Of a DNA stretch of 64,000 bases, positions 8,299-16,802 are shown piece by piece. The DNA comes from CAYNLK01 sp964398055. Lineage in GTDB: Bacteria > Chloroflexota > Anaerolineae > 4572-78 > J111. The DNA lies in NCBI GenBank assembly GCA_964398055.1, contig CAYNLK010000004.1, positions 1 to 64,000 on the forward strand, given 5' to 3'. The notes under the pieces are model-generated. The model was not told the DNA's origin and did no database searches. It worked only from the letters and a program-made list of their open reading frames with translations. Position 1 is the first letter of the stretch; the number at the start of each line of letters is the position of its first letter. Both the position numbers and the translations under genes were made by a program.

Positions 8299-9831
8299 TT
8301 ATTTTTCTACGGCTCGGATGACCATAACGGTCAGATCATCAGCCAGGTCTGCCGGAGCGGTAAAATTCATGGCGGCATGGACCAGCCGGTCGACAGCCGC
8401 CTGGGCGGTGACGGCGGCCGGCAAGCTCTTGAGTTCGGCTTCCAGGCGCTCAAAACCAAACAGCTCGCCCAGCTCATTGCGAGCTTCAATCAGCCCGTCG
8501 CTGCTCAAGAGCAGCAGGTCGCCCGGCAGCAGGGTGATGGATTGGGCCTGATAGTCAAAGTCCGGCCACATGCCCAGCGGCAAGCCAGATACTTCAATTT
8601 CGCCCAGCTTGTTACCGCGGCGCAAGTAGGGATAGACACAACCGGCGTTCGCTACGGTCAGTTGCCGCGATCGAGTGTTTAAGATGCCGTAGCAACAGGC
8701 CACGTTGATATAGTTGGCAATGAACCGGGTATACAAATCCTTGTTCAGTCTGGCCAGCAAAGTCTCCGGATCAGGGTAAAGGGGGGCAAAAGCCTCTAAC
8801 AGCCCCACGGCCAGGGCGCCGGCCATGGCCGCCGGGGCGCCCTTGCCGCTGACATCGGCCACTACCAGCCCCTGTTGCCCATCACCCAGGTCGATGCAGG
8901 TGTAAAAGTCGCCGCCCATTTCCCGGGCCGATTGCCAGAAGGCGGCCAATTCCAGACCGGGGAACTGAGGCAATGCATTGGGGAAAAAACTGGCCTGAAT
9001 CTGACTGGCCAACTCTAACTCGTGCGCCAAACGTTCGTTGTACTCCTGAATTGCTCGCCGGGATTTGGCCAGACTGGCGGCCATCTGGTTAATGGTTTGG
9101 CCCAAAAAGGCAATTTCCTGTGGCCCGCTTGGTTCAACCCGCTGGCTCAAATCCGAGCCGATAGCCGCGGTCGTTTTAACCAGTTGAGAGAGGGGGTGGG
9201 TGATGAGCCGGGTGATAATCAGGCTGGCCGCAATGCCGCCGATGAGCGCCACGATGATAAAAACAGTCACGGCAGTCACCGCCAGGTTCTCGGTTTGGAC
9301 GGCCTGATCGATCACTTCAACGCTGGTGCTGGCCTGCGCCTGCCGGAGCTTGCTGATAGCATTGAGCAGTTTCTCCTGGGCCATCAGCCCCTCATTATCC
9401 CACAGAAAACGAGCCGTCTCAGGAAAACCACCATCGTATAGCCGGAACGACTCTTGGGCTTTGTCGTCCAGAGCGGTTTCGGCGGCAACCACGGCTTGCC
9501 AGGCTTCAATCTCTTGGGGAGTGTGCAGCAGGGCGGTCAGTTCAGTGAAAACGTTTTTGTAGGCTACCTGGTTGTCCCGGTAGACAACCAGATAGCCGGC
9601 GCCTTGAGTGTCAAGATAACGGCGCAGGGTGTCGGTGCGGCGGATAGCCAGGATTTGCAACTCCAGGGCTAAACTGTCAACTTCGCCGCGGGTCTGAATG
9701 ATGGCGTTTTGGCGCTTACTCACATCGTAAGCAATCCGGCCGGCTGCTCCAACCACGAGCACCAAAAAGAGGGTCAGGCCGAGACCTGCCCCCACCAATT
9801 GCCCGATCCGGATGGCGTAGGCTTGTTTCAT
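8299..9831 (-). CDS. Membrane HAMP-domain SpoIIE/PP2C-type serine phosphatase
   Basis: This 510-residue signalling protein should dephosphorylate phosphoserine or phosphothreonine on a partner such as an anti-sigma-factor antagonist. TM1 (about 11-31) and TM2 (about 186-208) bracket an extracytoplasmic helical sensor region. HAMP (about 208-262), a short coiled coil and a SpoIIE phosphatase domain (about 270-510) follow. Metal-binding acidic residues are visible in MGGDFY (D308), VADVSGKG (D326), SSDGLIEA and the terminal ADDLTV. It starts 12 nt after a solute-binding lipoprotein gene in an operon with lspA. The lipoprotein may therefore present ligand to this sensor. The output partner is not encoded nearby. 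Confidence 0.9.
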   Translation of the reverse strand: MKQAYAIRIGQLVGAGLGLTLFLVLVVGAAGRIAYDVSKRQNAIIQTRGEVDSLALELQILAIRRTDTLRRYLDTQGAGYLVVYRDNQVAYKNVFTELTALLHTPQEIEAWQAVVAAETALDDKAQESFRLYDGGFPETARFLWDNEGLMAQEKLLNAISKLRQAQASTSVEVIDQAVQTENLAVTAVTVFIIVALIGGIAASLIITRLITHPLSQLVKTTAAIGSDLSQRVEPSGPQEIAFLGQTINQMAASLAKSRRAIQEYNERLAHELELASQIQASFFPNALPQFPGLELAAFWQSAREMGGDFYTCIDLGDGQQGLVVADVSGKGAPAAMAGALAVGLLEAFAPLYPDPETLLARLNKDLYTRFIANYINVACCYGILNTRSRQLTVANAGCVYPYLRRGNKLGEIEVSGLPLGMWPDFDYQAQSITLLPGDLLLLSSDGLIEARNELGELFGFERLEAELKSLPAAVTAQAAVDRLVHAAMNFTAPADLADDLTVMVIRAVEK

Positions 9832-9843
9832 CAGCGGGTGAGG

Positions 9844-11151
9844 TTACAATCTGTCACGATTGTCGGCCACAATCTTTTCGACTTGGGGCAATACCGACTG
9901 GATGGCGTCGGCGGCGTCTTGTTGGCCGCGCCAAACGGGCGCCAGGGCTTCGTTTAGCAGCGACATAACCTGGTCCGCGCCCGGAAAAGCAAAACTTGGT
10001 TCGCCGAGTTCGGCCTGGCTTAAGAAGACCTCGGCGTTGTGCTGCGGTCGCTGCTTGAGGAAGACGTCTGAACGGGCCACCGAACGACGGGCCGGGACGG
10101 CCAGGCCCGATTCGGCGAAAATGGCCTGAGCCTTGGGACTGGACAGGAATTTAAGAAAAGTCCAGGCGGCGGCGGGTTGGGCAGTTTGGGCCGAGATGAC
10201 ATAGCCGGCCCCCGCGGCCAGGTTGGCCCGGCGCTTCTGGCCAGGCAGTTCGACTACGTCCCATTCAAAATCCTCAATTTGGGCAAATGCTGGAATCAGG
10301 GCGTGATTACCAAAAGCCATAGCCAGTTTACCTGCCTTGAACAGCGTGGCAATATCGCCGGAGTTGAGCTGCTCATACGGTGGGGTAACCTGGTCGACGT
10401 TGGTCAAGTCGGCCAGAAATTGGACAGCCTCGGCTGCGGCCGGGTCGCCCAGGTCCGTTTTGGTCGGAAATAGCTTGTCGTCAAAAACCTGGACTCCATT
10501 CTGCCACATCCAGATCATCCACCAATCGTTCGGTTCGTAGGCAAAGCTGTAGTCGGTTACGTTGGTCTCTTTGATGGCCAGGGCCGTCGTCCGCAGGTCG
10601 TTCCACGTCCAGCCGGCTTTGGGGAAGGGCTGGTTGGCCCGGTTGAAAAGCCGCTTGTTATAGAAAATAACCTTGGTGTCGCTATCGCGGGGCAGCCCGT
10701 AGACACTTTCGCCAATCTTGAAATGAACCAACAAACCGGGGAAAAAGTCGTCAAGAGGGTAGTTCTCAGCGGCCATAAAGGGAGCCAGGTCCATAAAGTA
10801 ACCTTTGGGCACGTCGCTGGCTACTTCAGCCCAGAAAAGGACATCAGGCGCCGCCTGACCAGCCTCTAACTGAGGGCGCAATTCGACAAAATAATCGTTC
10901 CAGGGGCGGTGAAAGGTTTTGACCTCAATGTAGGGATGATCCATCTGGAATATTTTGATGATTTGCTCGTTGATCTCCACTTCCCACGGGTCGCCCCAAA
11001 AAGCCCAGGTGATGGTCACCGGCTCCGGTTCGACCGAAGGGGGCAGGGTGGAGGGTAAAGGGGGAGTGTCAGCCTGGGTTGACACGCAGGCGGTAAGCAA
11101 AATCAAGGGCCAAAGAATGAAAACAGTGATGGACAAAAGTTGGATTCGCAT
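9844..11151 (-). CDS. Extracellular solute-binding lipoprotein (ABC sugar-binding family 1)
   Basis: This family binds a sugar or oligosaccharide outside the membrane. The 435-residue protein has a lipoprotein signal ending LLTAC, then a Thr/Pro-rich linker, then the type 1 fold opening VTITWAFWGDPWE. Typical family segments are visible, including the FYNKRLF loop and the C-terminal AWTFLKFLSSP. The start at 11151 is chosen over ATG codons 12-15 nt upstream because GGAGAAGG lies just before it. No ABC permease or ATPase gene is near. The gene lies between lspA and a receptor-type phosphatase, so a sensing role is possible; shared transport machinery elsewhere is the alternative. Confidence 0.85.
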   Translation of the reverse strand: MRIQLLSITVFILWPLILLTACVSTQADTPPLPSTLPPSVEPEPVTITWAFWGDPWEVEINEQIIKIFQMDHPYIEVKTFHRPWNDYFVELRPQLEAGQAAPDVLFWAEVASDVPKGYFMDLAPFMAAENYPLDDFFPGLLVHFKIGESVYGLPRDSDTKVIFYNKRLFNRANQPFPKAGWTWNDLRTTALAIKETNVTDYSFAYEPNDWWMIWMWQNGVQVFDDKLFPTKTDLGDPAAAEAVQFLADLTNVDQVTPPYEQLNSGDIATLFKAGKLAMAFGNHALIPAFAQIEDFEWDVVELPGQKRRANLAAGAGYVISAQTAQPAAAWTFLKFLSSPKAQAIFAESGLAVPARRSVARSDVFLKQRPQHNAEVFLSQAELGEPSFAFPGADQVMSLLNEALAPVWRGQQDAADAIQSVLPQVEKIVADNRDRL

Positions 11152-11193
11152 AGCCTTCTCCATCATTGATGTGATTCAGGTCCATCATTAAAG

Positions 11194-11718
11194 TTATTCT
11201 ACTTCGGACAGAGACTCTTCCGCCTGTCCGGTCTCTTGAACAGGTTGGACCCGGCTTGGTTTTAAGGTCAAGATCATTAAAGTCAACAAACTGACCACAA
11301 TGAAGCTATCGGCCAGATTGAAGGTAGGCCAGCGCACCGAACCAAGCCCCACATCCAAAAAGTCGATCACATGACCGTCCAGCAGCCGGTCGATAAAATT
11401 AGCAATAGCCCCGCCCAGCAAGAAGCCGACCGGCCAGACGGCATTGGCCGGAAATTGTCCGCGGTGTAACGCCTGGGTTAGCCAGAAGATCAGGCCCACA
11501 ATCACGATACCGGTGACCACCAGCGGCCACATCCCGCCGTTGGCAAACAGGCCAAAGGCCACGCCGGTGTTGTAACCCAGCGTCAAGCGGAAAAACTCTC
11601 CAATGACCGGCACCGGTTGGTACGGTTCAAGCGATCGTTCCGCCCAGATTTTTGTCAAACCATCCCCGGCCACGGCCAGCAGAAATGGCGGCAGCAGCCA
11701 AAACCAAGCTTTCATCAT
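11194..11718 (-). CDS. lspA: Lipoprotein signal peptidase (signal peptidase II)
   Basis: This membrane aspartic protease cleaves the signal peptide from lipid-modified prolipoproteins. The 174-residue protein has the four membrane spans of the family. It carries the conserved motifs GAIANFIDR (D110), VIDFLD (D119) and FNLADS (D137); D119 and D137 correspond to the catalytic pair. The acidic tail (about 155-174) is not part of the conserved core. It is the first gene of an operon with the solute-binding lipoprotein, which is itself a substrate type for this enzyme, and a sigma70-type promoter lies just upstream. Confidence 0.96.
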   Translation of the reverse strand: MMKAWFWLLPPFLLAVAGDGLTKIWAERSLEPYQPVPVIGEFFRLTLGYNTGVAFGLFANGGMWPLVVTGIVIVGLIFWLTQALHRGQFPANAVWPVGFLLGGAIANFIDRLLDGHVIDFLDVGLGSVRWPTFNLADSFIVVSLLTLMILTLKPSRVQPVQETGQAEESLSEVE

Positions 11719-11734
11719 TATCTCCGCAGCCGTA

Positions 11735-11762
11735 ATGTTATACTACAATAAGGGTGTGTCAA
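11735..11762 (-). promoter_or_regulatory. Sigma70-type promoter of the lspA operon
   Basis: On the minus strand, TTGACA (11757-11762) and TAACAT (11735-11740) are separated by 16 nt, placing the start of transcription a few nucleotides before the lspA ATG. An overlapping TATAAC is an alternative -10 box. Confidence 0.55.
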
Positions 11763-11917
11763 ATTTGAGCCTCATTTTCGCCAATTAAGACTTATTTGTC
11801 TATATTTTATTAAATTTAATTTGTTCAAAACATTGATAATTGTACCCATTTATGGTACTCTGTCACCCAAAAGCGGATATGTCTGGTCAAGGCAGAGGCT
11901 GATCCCAACCTCAACAT

Positions 11918-11945
11918 TTGACAATTGTCGGGGGTATGTTACAAT
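11918..11945 (+). promoter_or_regulatory. Sigma70-type promoter of the cbiM-like gene
   Basis: TTGACA (11918-11923) and TACAAT (11940-11945) are separated by 16 nt. The leader to the ATG at 12075 is about 120 nt. I saw no cobalamin-riboswitch consensus in it. The 356-nt gap from lspA to this gene otherwise holds only AT-rich DNA. Confidence 0.7.
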
Positions 11946-12074
11946 CCACTACAGTTGCAAATAATCGCAATTGAGTTTCTATGCAATATGACGAATCACA
12001 AGCTAGAAATCGGACAATTTTTGCTTTGTCTGTGTTGGTAACAAAATAGTGGAGTAAGCTGGTAGGAGGTTACT

Positions 12075-13085
12075 ATGCTATTCTCACCCATTGACCCCAA
12101 TTTTTATGAACTCATCATCAATCCGGCTTTACACATCCCCGATGGTTTTCTCAATCTGACCATCTCGATCATCTTCTGGGTTATTTCAATCGTGTTGATT
12201 GCTATGGCGGTGCAGCGGACCAAGGGTGAACTCGGTGAGCGCCAAGTGCCGCTGATGGGGATTATGGCCGCTTTTATTTTTGCCGCCCAGATGATTAATT
12301 TCCCGGTCGCCGGCGGCACGTCCGGTCACTTTTTGGGCGGCGCCCTGGCCGGGATTGTGCTCGGTCCCTGGACCGGCATCCTGGTGATGACGGCGGTGAT
12401 CGCGTTGCAGGCCCTACTGTTTCAAGACGGCGGGCTGTTGGTGATGGGGGCTAACATTTTTAATATGGGTCTGGTTACTGCCTTCATTGGTTATGGCTTA
12501 TACCGGGCTGTAGCCGGGCAGAGCCGCGGCGTGCGCTTTACGGTGGCCGGGGTAGCCGCCTGGCTGTCGGTGATGGCCGCGGCTTTTTTCACCGCTGTGC
12601 AGCTTTGGCTGAGCGGCACCTCGCCGCTGGCCATTGTGATGCCGGCTATGTTGGGCGTCCACGTTGTCATCGGCCTGGGTGAGGCGTTGGTGACCGTGGC
12701 GGCACTGGCTTTCATTAGCCAGGTTCGGCCAGACCTGTTATCTACGGAAACGGTCAAAGCTCGCGGCGGCTACGGCTGGGTGGTCGGCGGGCTGACCCTG
12801 GCACTGGTAGTGGTGCTGGTTTCCCCCTGGGCCTCGGCTGACCCCGACGGCCTGGAGCGAGTGGCCGAAGATATAGGCTTCATCGAACAGGGGGCGGCTG
12901 CGCCTTACGAAATCCTGCCTGATTACACTATTCCCTTCCTGGGCGAAACCGCGGTGTCGACTATAGTGGCCGGATTGGTTGGGGCCTTGATTGTAGCCGC
13001 GCTGGCGATTGGCCTGGGCCGCTGGCTGCGCCGCCCGGCGGTGGTCAGGCCGGAACAGTCGCCGGCCCCGGGTGGAGGTAAGTAG
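12075..13085 (+). CDS. cbiM: CbiM/NikM-type ECF cobalt/nickel transport protein with PDGLE domain
   Basis: This is the substrate-binding membrane component of an energy-coupling-factor transporter for Co or Ni. The 336-residue protein has the family signature HIPDGFL followed by 6-7 membrane helices. The metal-site region reads GGTSGHFLGGALAG, and a C-terminal PDGLE (CbiN-like) domain with one more helix starts near 250. The start is supported by AGGAGG 5 nt before the ATG. Unusually, about 19 residues precede HIPDGFL. In described family members the mature protein begins Met-His, and the free amino terminus helps bind the metal. No cbiQ or cbiO gene follows, so the transport partners must be elsewhere. 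Confidence 0.9.
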   Translation: MLFSPIDPNFYELIINPALHIPDGFLNLTISIIFWVISIVLIAMAVQRTKGELGERQVPLMGIMAAFIFAAQMINFPVAGGTSGHFLGGALAGIVLGPWTGILVMTAVIALQALLFQDGGLLVMGANIFNMGLVTAFIGYGLYRAVAGQSRGVRFTVAGVAAWLSVMAAAFFTAVQLWLSGTSPLAIVMPAMLGVHVVIGLGEALVTVAALAFISQVRPDLLSTETVKARGGYGWVVGGLTLALVVVLVSPWASADPDGLERVAEDIGFIEQGAAAPYEILPDYTIPFLGETAVSTIVAGLVGALIVAALAIGLGRWLRRPAVVRPEQSPAPGGGK

Positions 13086-13152
13086 CCTCTCCCACGCATC
13101 CTAACCCGGATAGGCCACAACCCAATAGGTTAAATTTAAGACGTTGTTCATC

Positions 13153-13229
13153 ATTCGCTATTCGCTATTCGCTATTCGCCATTCGCTATTCGCCATTCGC
13201 TATTCGCCATTCGCTATTCGCCATTCGCT
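13153..13229. repeat. Heptanucleotide tandem array (ATTCGCY x11)
   Basis: Eleven uninterrupted 7-nt units alternate ATTCGCT and ATTCGCC after three initial ATTCGCT units. The array ends 6 nt before the -35 box of the next gene, so length variation here could alter the upstream promoter context. Confidence 0.95.
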
Positions 13230-13235
13230 CCCAGT

Positions 13236-13264
13236 TTGACACCCTGTTGTTGCTGCGCTACACT
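13236..13264 (+). promoter_or_regulatory. Sigma70-type promoter, apparently leaderless
   Basis: TTGACA (13236-13241) and TACACT (13259-13264) are separated by 17 nt. The expected transcription start (13270-13272) coincides with the ATG at 13272. No ribosome site precedes that ATG, which fits a leaderless mRNA. Confidence 0.65.
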
Positions 13265-13271
13265 GGCGGTT

Positions 13272-14636
13272 ATGGCGACGCGCTTACGACCCCACTCGGC
13301 CCTAATCCTGTCCGTTGGACTGCTGGTGGTAATTACAGCCTGCACTTCGGTTACGCCAACCGCCTTCCCAACTCTCCTATCGACCAATACCCCCACGGCC
13401 AGTCCCTTTCCCACCTTTACCCCAAGACCAACCTTGACCCCCACCGCAACGCCGCTGCCTTCACCCACCCCGCCGGCGGTAACCATCATCGTTTGGGAGA
13501 ATCTATCCAAAGCTCAGGCTGAGATATTGGCCGGCGACATCGAGGCCTTTCAAACGGAGTTTGCCCAATTTGGGGTTATTCAACAGCATTACGACAGCCC
13601 CGAAAATTTTATGACTCCCTTGATGACCGGCCAGATTCAGTTTGACGTGGTTTTGGCCTCGCCGGTACTGCTGGGTAGTTTGTGGGCCACCAAACAGATT
13701 GCCCCCTTGTCTGACTTTTTTCCGGCCAGCTTCACCGACGGCTTTGCTTCAATAACATTGGCCGGCGCCAGTCGCGATGGCCAAATCTGGGGGGCGCCCG
13801 ACACGGCCGGCTTCCATCTGCTGCTTTTCTACAATCGGGACCTGGTCGACACCCCCCCCCGCACCACCGCCGAACTTTTTGAGCTGGCCCAGACGATCCA
13901 GGCTGAGTCAGGGGGGACGCGCCGGAGCCTGGGGCTTAACAGCTACGATCCCCTCTGGCTGGTGCCCTGGCTGCGACCCCACGGCGGCTGGCTTACCGAT
14001 GATCTGGGCCAGCCCACCCTAAATAGCCCGGCCATGGTCTCAGCCCTGGAACTCTATCTGAGTTGGTTGGGACGTTCGCCCGATCAGACTTCGACCCAGG
14101 TCGCCATTGCTCCGCTGCTTACCCACGAAGAAATGCGGGCGCAATTTCTCAAGGGCGACTTGGCGATGATGATTGATGGGGAATGGGCGATTGTTGAGCT
14201 GCCCCAAGCGACTAACCTTGACTGGGGCGTTGTCACCCTGCCCGATGTTAGCCTGGCCGAGGAACATTTACCGGCCGCGCCCCTGGTGCTGGCCCGTTAC
14301 TGGAGTATCAGCCGTTCCGTCAGCGGCAATCAGGCTCAGGCGGCGGCGGCCTTTGTGGAGTATATGACCCGCCCGGAGCGCCAACTGGCCTGGACGTCTG
14401 CTTTTGGCCTTTTACCAACCCGCCGCCAGGCTCTGGAAGACCGCCTGATTAGCGATGATCCGGCCTTACGGGTGAGCGCCGAGCAACGGCAGGCCGGGCA
14501 GATGGTGCCGCTCCGAACCAACGCCAATCTACTCTTAAACGCCATGCGCGAGCCGCTGAAATTGGCTATCGCTGGCGAAGTGACCCCGGCCGAGGCCGCC
14601 AAGTTGATGCAGGCAACAATGAGCAATGAGCAATGA
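13272..14636 (+). CDS. Extracellular solute-binding lipoprotein (ABC sugar-binding family 1), second copy
   Basis: This is a 454-residue predicted lipoprotein that binds a carbohydrate-like ligand. The signal ends VITAC with the lipid-bearing Cys at 24. A Thr/Pro-rich spacer (about 25-70) links it to the type 1 binding fold opening VTIIVWENLSKAQ. Family segments are the LLLFYNRDLV loop and the MTRPERQLAWT region. The start at 13272 fits the lipobox; an in-frame TTG at 13236 is part of the promoter -35 box. The last codons and the stop lie in a heptanucleotide array, so the C-terminus (MSNEQ) is repeat-derived. No transporter genes are adjacent. Confidence 0.85.
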   Translation: MATRLRPHSALILSVGLLVVITACTSVTPTAFPTLLSTNTPTASPFPTFTPRPTLTPTATPLPSPTPPAVTIIVWENLSKAQAEILAGDIEAFQTEFAQFGVIQQHYDSPENFMTPLMTGQIQFDVVLASPVLLGSLWATKQIAPLSDFFPASFTDGFASITLAGASRDGQIWGAPDTAGFHLLLFYNRDLVDTPPRTTAELFELAQTIQAESGGTRRSLGLNSYDPLWLVPWLRPHGGWLTDDLGQPTLNSPAMVSALELYLSWLGRSPDQTSTQVAIAPLLTHEEMRAQFLKGDLAMMIDGEWAIVELPQATNLDWGVVTLPDVSLAEEHLPAAPLVLARYWSISRSVSGNQAQAAAAFVEYMTRPERQLAWTSAFGLLPTRRQALEDRLISDDPALRVSAEQRQAGQMVPLRTNANLLLNAMREPLKLAIAGEVTPAEAAKLMQATMSNEQ

Positions 14637-14644
14637 ATAATGAA
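14617..14644. repeat. Heptanucleotide array (CAATGAR x4) supplying a stop codon
   Basis: Units CAATGAG, CAATGAG, CAATGAA and TAATGAA run through the 3' end of the upstream gene and contain its TGA stop. The array lies in the short convergent gap before the DUF2723 gene. Confidence 0.8.
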
Positions 14645-14673
14645 CAATTTTCAAATAGGCATGTCACTTTGGC

Positions 14674-16641
14674 TCATTGGCTCATTGGCTCTTTGAGAAT
14701 TTGAATTGTGGCTTCAGCCAGATTTTCAAAACCGGTCGCGGTGGTTTTGTAAACGACAACCTGAACGGCATCGGGAGTAATCGGGAATGGCAGCGAGAGG
14801 GCGTAAACATCGCGCACCAGTTCGGCTGGGCGCCAGCGGCTGGTTGGGTAGAAACCCCAAACCGGCTGGTGGTCCTGAATAACGGGTTCGCCCTCGACTG
14901 AAATCATCTGCCCCGCCCAAAGAGGCCGCACCGACATAGTATAATCGTTGTTTAACGGTTTTACTGCTTGCCAGTAGAGGGCTACTTGCCAGTTGGGCCG
15001 GCTGCTGCCGCCTGGCGGCAACGACTGGTCCATTTTAACTATTTCCCAACCGACCAGTCTTAGCTGGTTACCAAAATCTAAGTTGAGTGGGGTGACGCCG
15101 CCGGGCAATTGACGCCGCGGTTCAGGCCACAGAGCAATGAGCGTTGTTCCGGCTGCCTGCGGATAGACCGTCTCGTTTTGAACTAGCGCCGGCGCAATCA
15201 TGGCCGCCTGCCGGGTAACATAGCGGCGCAGGTCGGTTTGACTCAGACCCGCCGGTGGCTGAAGGTCACCCGCCCTGGTCGGATAGATATCTGTCGCCGC
15301 CTGCCAGACCACCTGCAAATATTCCAGCGCCACTTTTTCCTCAAACGAACTGGATACAACCGCCGGCGTCTCCGGTCGGTCGGCCAGAATGGCCCAACCC
15401 GGCTGCAGGCCAGTGTCATCCGGCTGGTTGCGCTGGTTGGCTGCCGGCAGGCTGACCAATAGACGATCCAGGATCAAGCCGGTTAGCAGCAGGATAGTCA
15501 ATGCCCCCACGTAGACGCCCGACCGCTGCCCCCCGATCACTGCGAACCGTCTGCGGAGCCAATCACTAAGATGGGCTAAAGCGGCGGCAAAACCGATCAC
15601 AAAGATGGGATAGACCGGAATGATAACCTGAAACCAGTTGCCAAAGCGATAGCCCCAACTGAAAAGTAGGTAAATGACCAGGGTGCTGTACAAAAAGATC
15701 GCCCGTCGTCGCCCTAACCAGGCCAGGCCGATCAGCCCGCCCAGAAAGACCAGCCAGGTCAACTCCTGCCAGATCAGGGCCGGAAATTCGGCAGTGAAGA
15801 AACTGTGCAGGGTCAAACCGGGGGCCAGCTCATCACGACCCTGCTGGATGGTCAAAAATTGAACAAACCAGGCCCAGGTTGAATCCCAGTTACCCTGGCC
15901 GCGCCACTCCGGATGCTGCGCCCCGCGAATGTAAACATACGCGTAGCTAAGTAACGGCAGCAGAACCAGCCCCGCTGCGGCCATTACAAATTTTGGTCGC
16001 CCCAAATAAGTTGACAGCATCAACCGCCGGCTGGCCTCGTCGCGCCGGAAGAGAATGAACCAGAGCAGCGGCGGCAGGATAAAGAGGGTGGTGACCATAT
16101 TGGCCAGCATCGTGCCGCTGATGAGGGCTAACCAGAGCAACAACGAGTCGCCGGGCCGGTCATCCCATTTGAAGGCCAGCCAGATCAATAGCAATGTTTG
16201 AAAAACAGCGCTGGTATACTGTTCGGTGGTAACGCTGTAGTACCAAAAAAAGAAGGTAACAGCATAGAAAACCGTCAATAAGCTGGCGATGGGCCAATTT
16301 TGGCGGGTCACCCGCAGTAGAAGCAGGACCAACACCAACAGCGAGGCTAGCGCCCACAGCGTCGAATAGAGGGAGAGCACCTCAATGGGGTTGAACATCC
16401 AGCCTAACAGGTTGCTGCCCAACCGGAACCATAGCCAGCCGCCCATGGTGTAGAGCGGATACCCCGGCGCGTTGCTGGGTCTCGCCTGCACCTGGGCATA
16501 CTGGTGGGTAATCAGGTCACCGCCAGCCAACTCCTCCGGGCGCAGGCCGTTATCCAGGGTGAGCCAATATAATAAGGCGAGTCCAAGTAAGAGCACTGCC
16601 CCGCTCAGATACCTGGCTCGCTGCGTTTGTCCGGTGCTCAT
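14674..16641 (-). CDS. DUF2723 / GT39-like polytopic glycosyltransferase
   Basis: This is a 655-residue membrane protein of the class that moves sugars from polyprenyl-phosphate donors. About 11 hydrophobic spans cover residues 10-410. The first outside loop holds EELAGGDLITHQYA and NAPGYPLYT, which match the acidic and PGYPL motifs of DUF2723 (TMEM260-like) proteins. The last 200 residues form a soluble beta-rich domain. The start at 16641 has GAGGCGG before it, and a longer N-terminal reading would run through the promoter and operator. It is transcribed divergently from a small gene, with a perfect palindrome in its promoter spacer. The acceptor and sugar are unknown. Confidence 0.8.
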   Translation of the reverse strand: MSTGQTQRARYLSGAVLLLGLALLYWLTLDNGLRPEELAGGDLITHQYAQVQARPSNAPGYPLYTMGGWLWFRLGSNLLGWMFNPIEVLSLYSTLWALASLLVLVLLLLRVTRQNWPIASLLTVFYAVTFFFWYYSVTTEQYTSAVFQTLLLIWLAFKWDDRPGDSLLLWLALISGTMLANMVTTLFILPPLLWFILFRRDEASRRLMLSTYLGRPKFVMAAAGLVLLPLLSYAYVYIRGAQHPEWRGQGNWDSTWAWFVQFLTIQQGRDELAPGLTLHSFFTAEFPALIWQELTWLVFLGGLIGLAWLGRRRAIFLYSTLVIYLLFSWGYRFGNWFQVIIPVYPIFVIGFAAALAHLSDWLRRRFAVIGGQRSGVYVGALTILLLTGLILDRLLVSLPAANQRNQPDDTGLQPGWAILADRPETPAVVSSSFEEKVALEYLQVVWQAATDIYPTRAGDLQPPAGLSQTDLRRYVTRQAAMIAPALVQNETVYPQAAGTTLIALWPEPRRQLPGGVTPLNLDFGNQLRLVGWEIVKMDQSLPPGGSSRPNWQVALYWQAVKPLNNDYTMSVRPLWAGQMISVEGEPVIQDHQPVWGFYPTSRWRPAELVRDVYALSLPFPITPDAVQVVVYKTTATGFENLAEATIQILKEPMSQ

Positions 16642-16675
16642 CCGCCTCACTTTAGCCGTGGCCAATTTACGCGGT

Positions 16676-16704
16676 ACTATAACAAAGGGATATCCCTTTG
16701 TCAA
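16676..16704 (-). promoter_or_regulatory. Promoter of the DUF2723 gene
   Basis: On the minus strand, TTGACA (16699-16704) and TATAGT (16676-16681) are separated by exactly 17 nt. The leader to the ATG at 16641 is about 28 nt. Confidence 0.75.
16682..16701. promoter_or_regulatory. Perfect 20-bp palindrome, candidate operator
   Basis: The palindrome ACAAAGGGAT/ATCCCTTTGT has no mismatch. It fills the whole spacer of the minus-strand promoter and enters its -35 box, which is the geometry of a repressor operator. The regulator is not encoded next to it. Confidence 0.6.
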
Positions 16705-16731
16705 AAGGCCCCAGGTCGCTGCCGGATTTTG

Positions 16732-16760
16732 TTGACGGATCGGCCGGCAAGAGGTATAGT
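16732..16760 (+). promoter_or_regulatory. Promoter of the 77-residue gene
   Basis: TTGACG (16732-16737) and TATAGT (16755-16760) are separated by 17 nt, 43 nt upstream of the ATG at 16803. It faces away from the DUF2723 promoter. Confidence 0.7.
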
Positions 16761-16802
16761 AACTGGAAATTCCTAATTTTTTCCTCACAGGAGGTAGCAG
16801 CA

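Noticed and set aside
11940..12074. Cobalamin or nickel riboswitch before the cbiM-like gene
   Set aside because: No conserved riboswitch core was visible in the 120-nt leader.
13153..13229. CRISPR array
   Set aside because: The 7-nt units are contiguous with no spacers and there are no cas genes. The same applies to the other arrays.
13236..13271. TTG at 13236 as the start of the second solute-binding lipoprotein
   Set aside because: That TTG is part of the TTGACA -35 box, and the extra residues (Cys-rich, no signal) do not fit a lipoprotein. The ATG at 13272 gives a correct lipobox.
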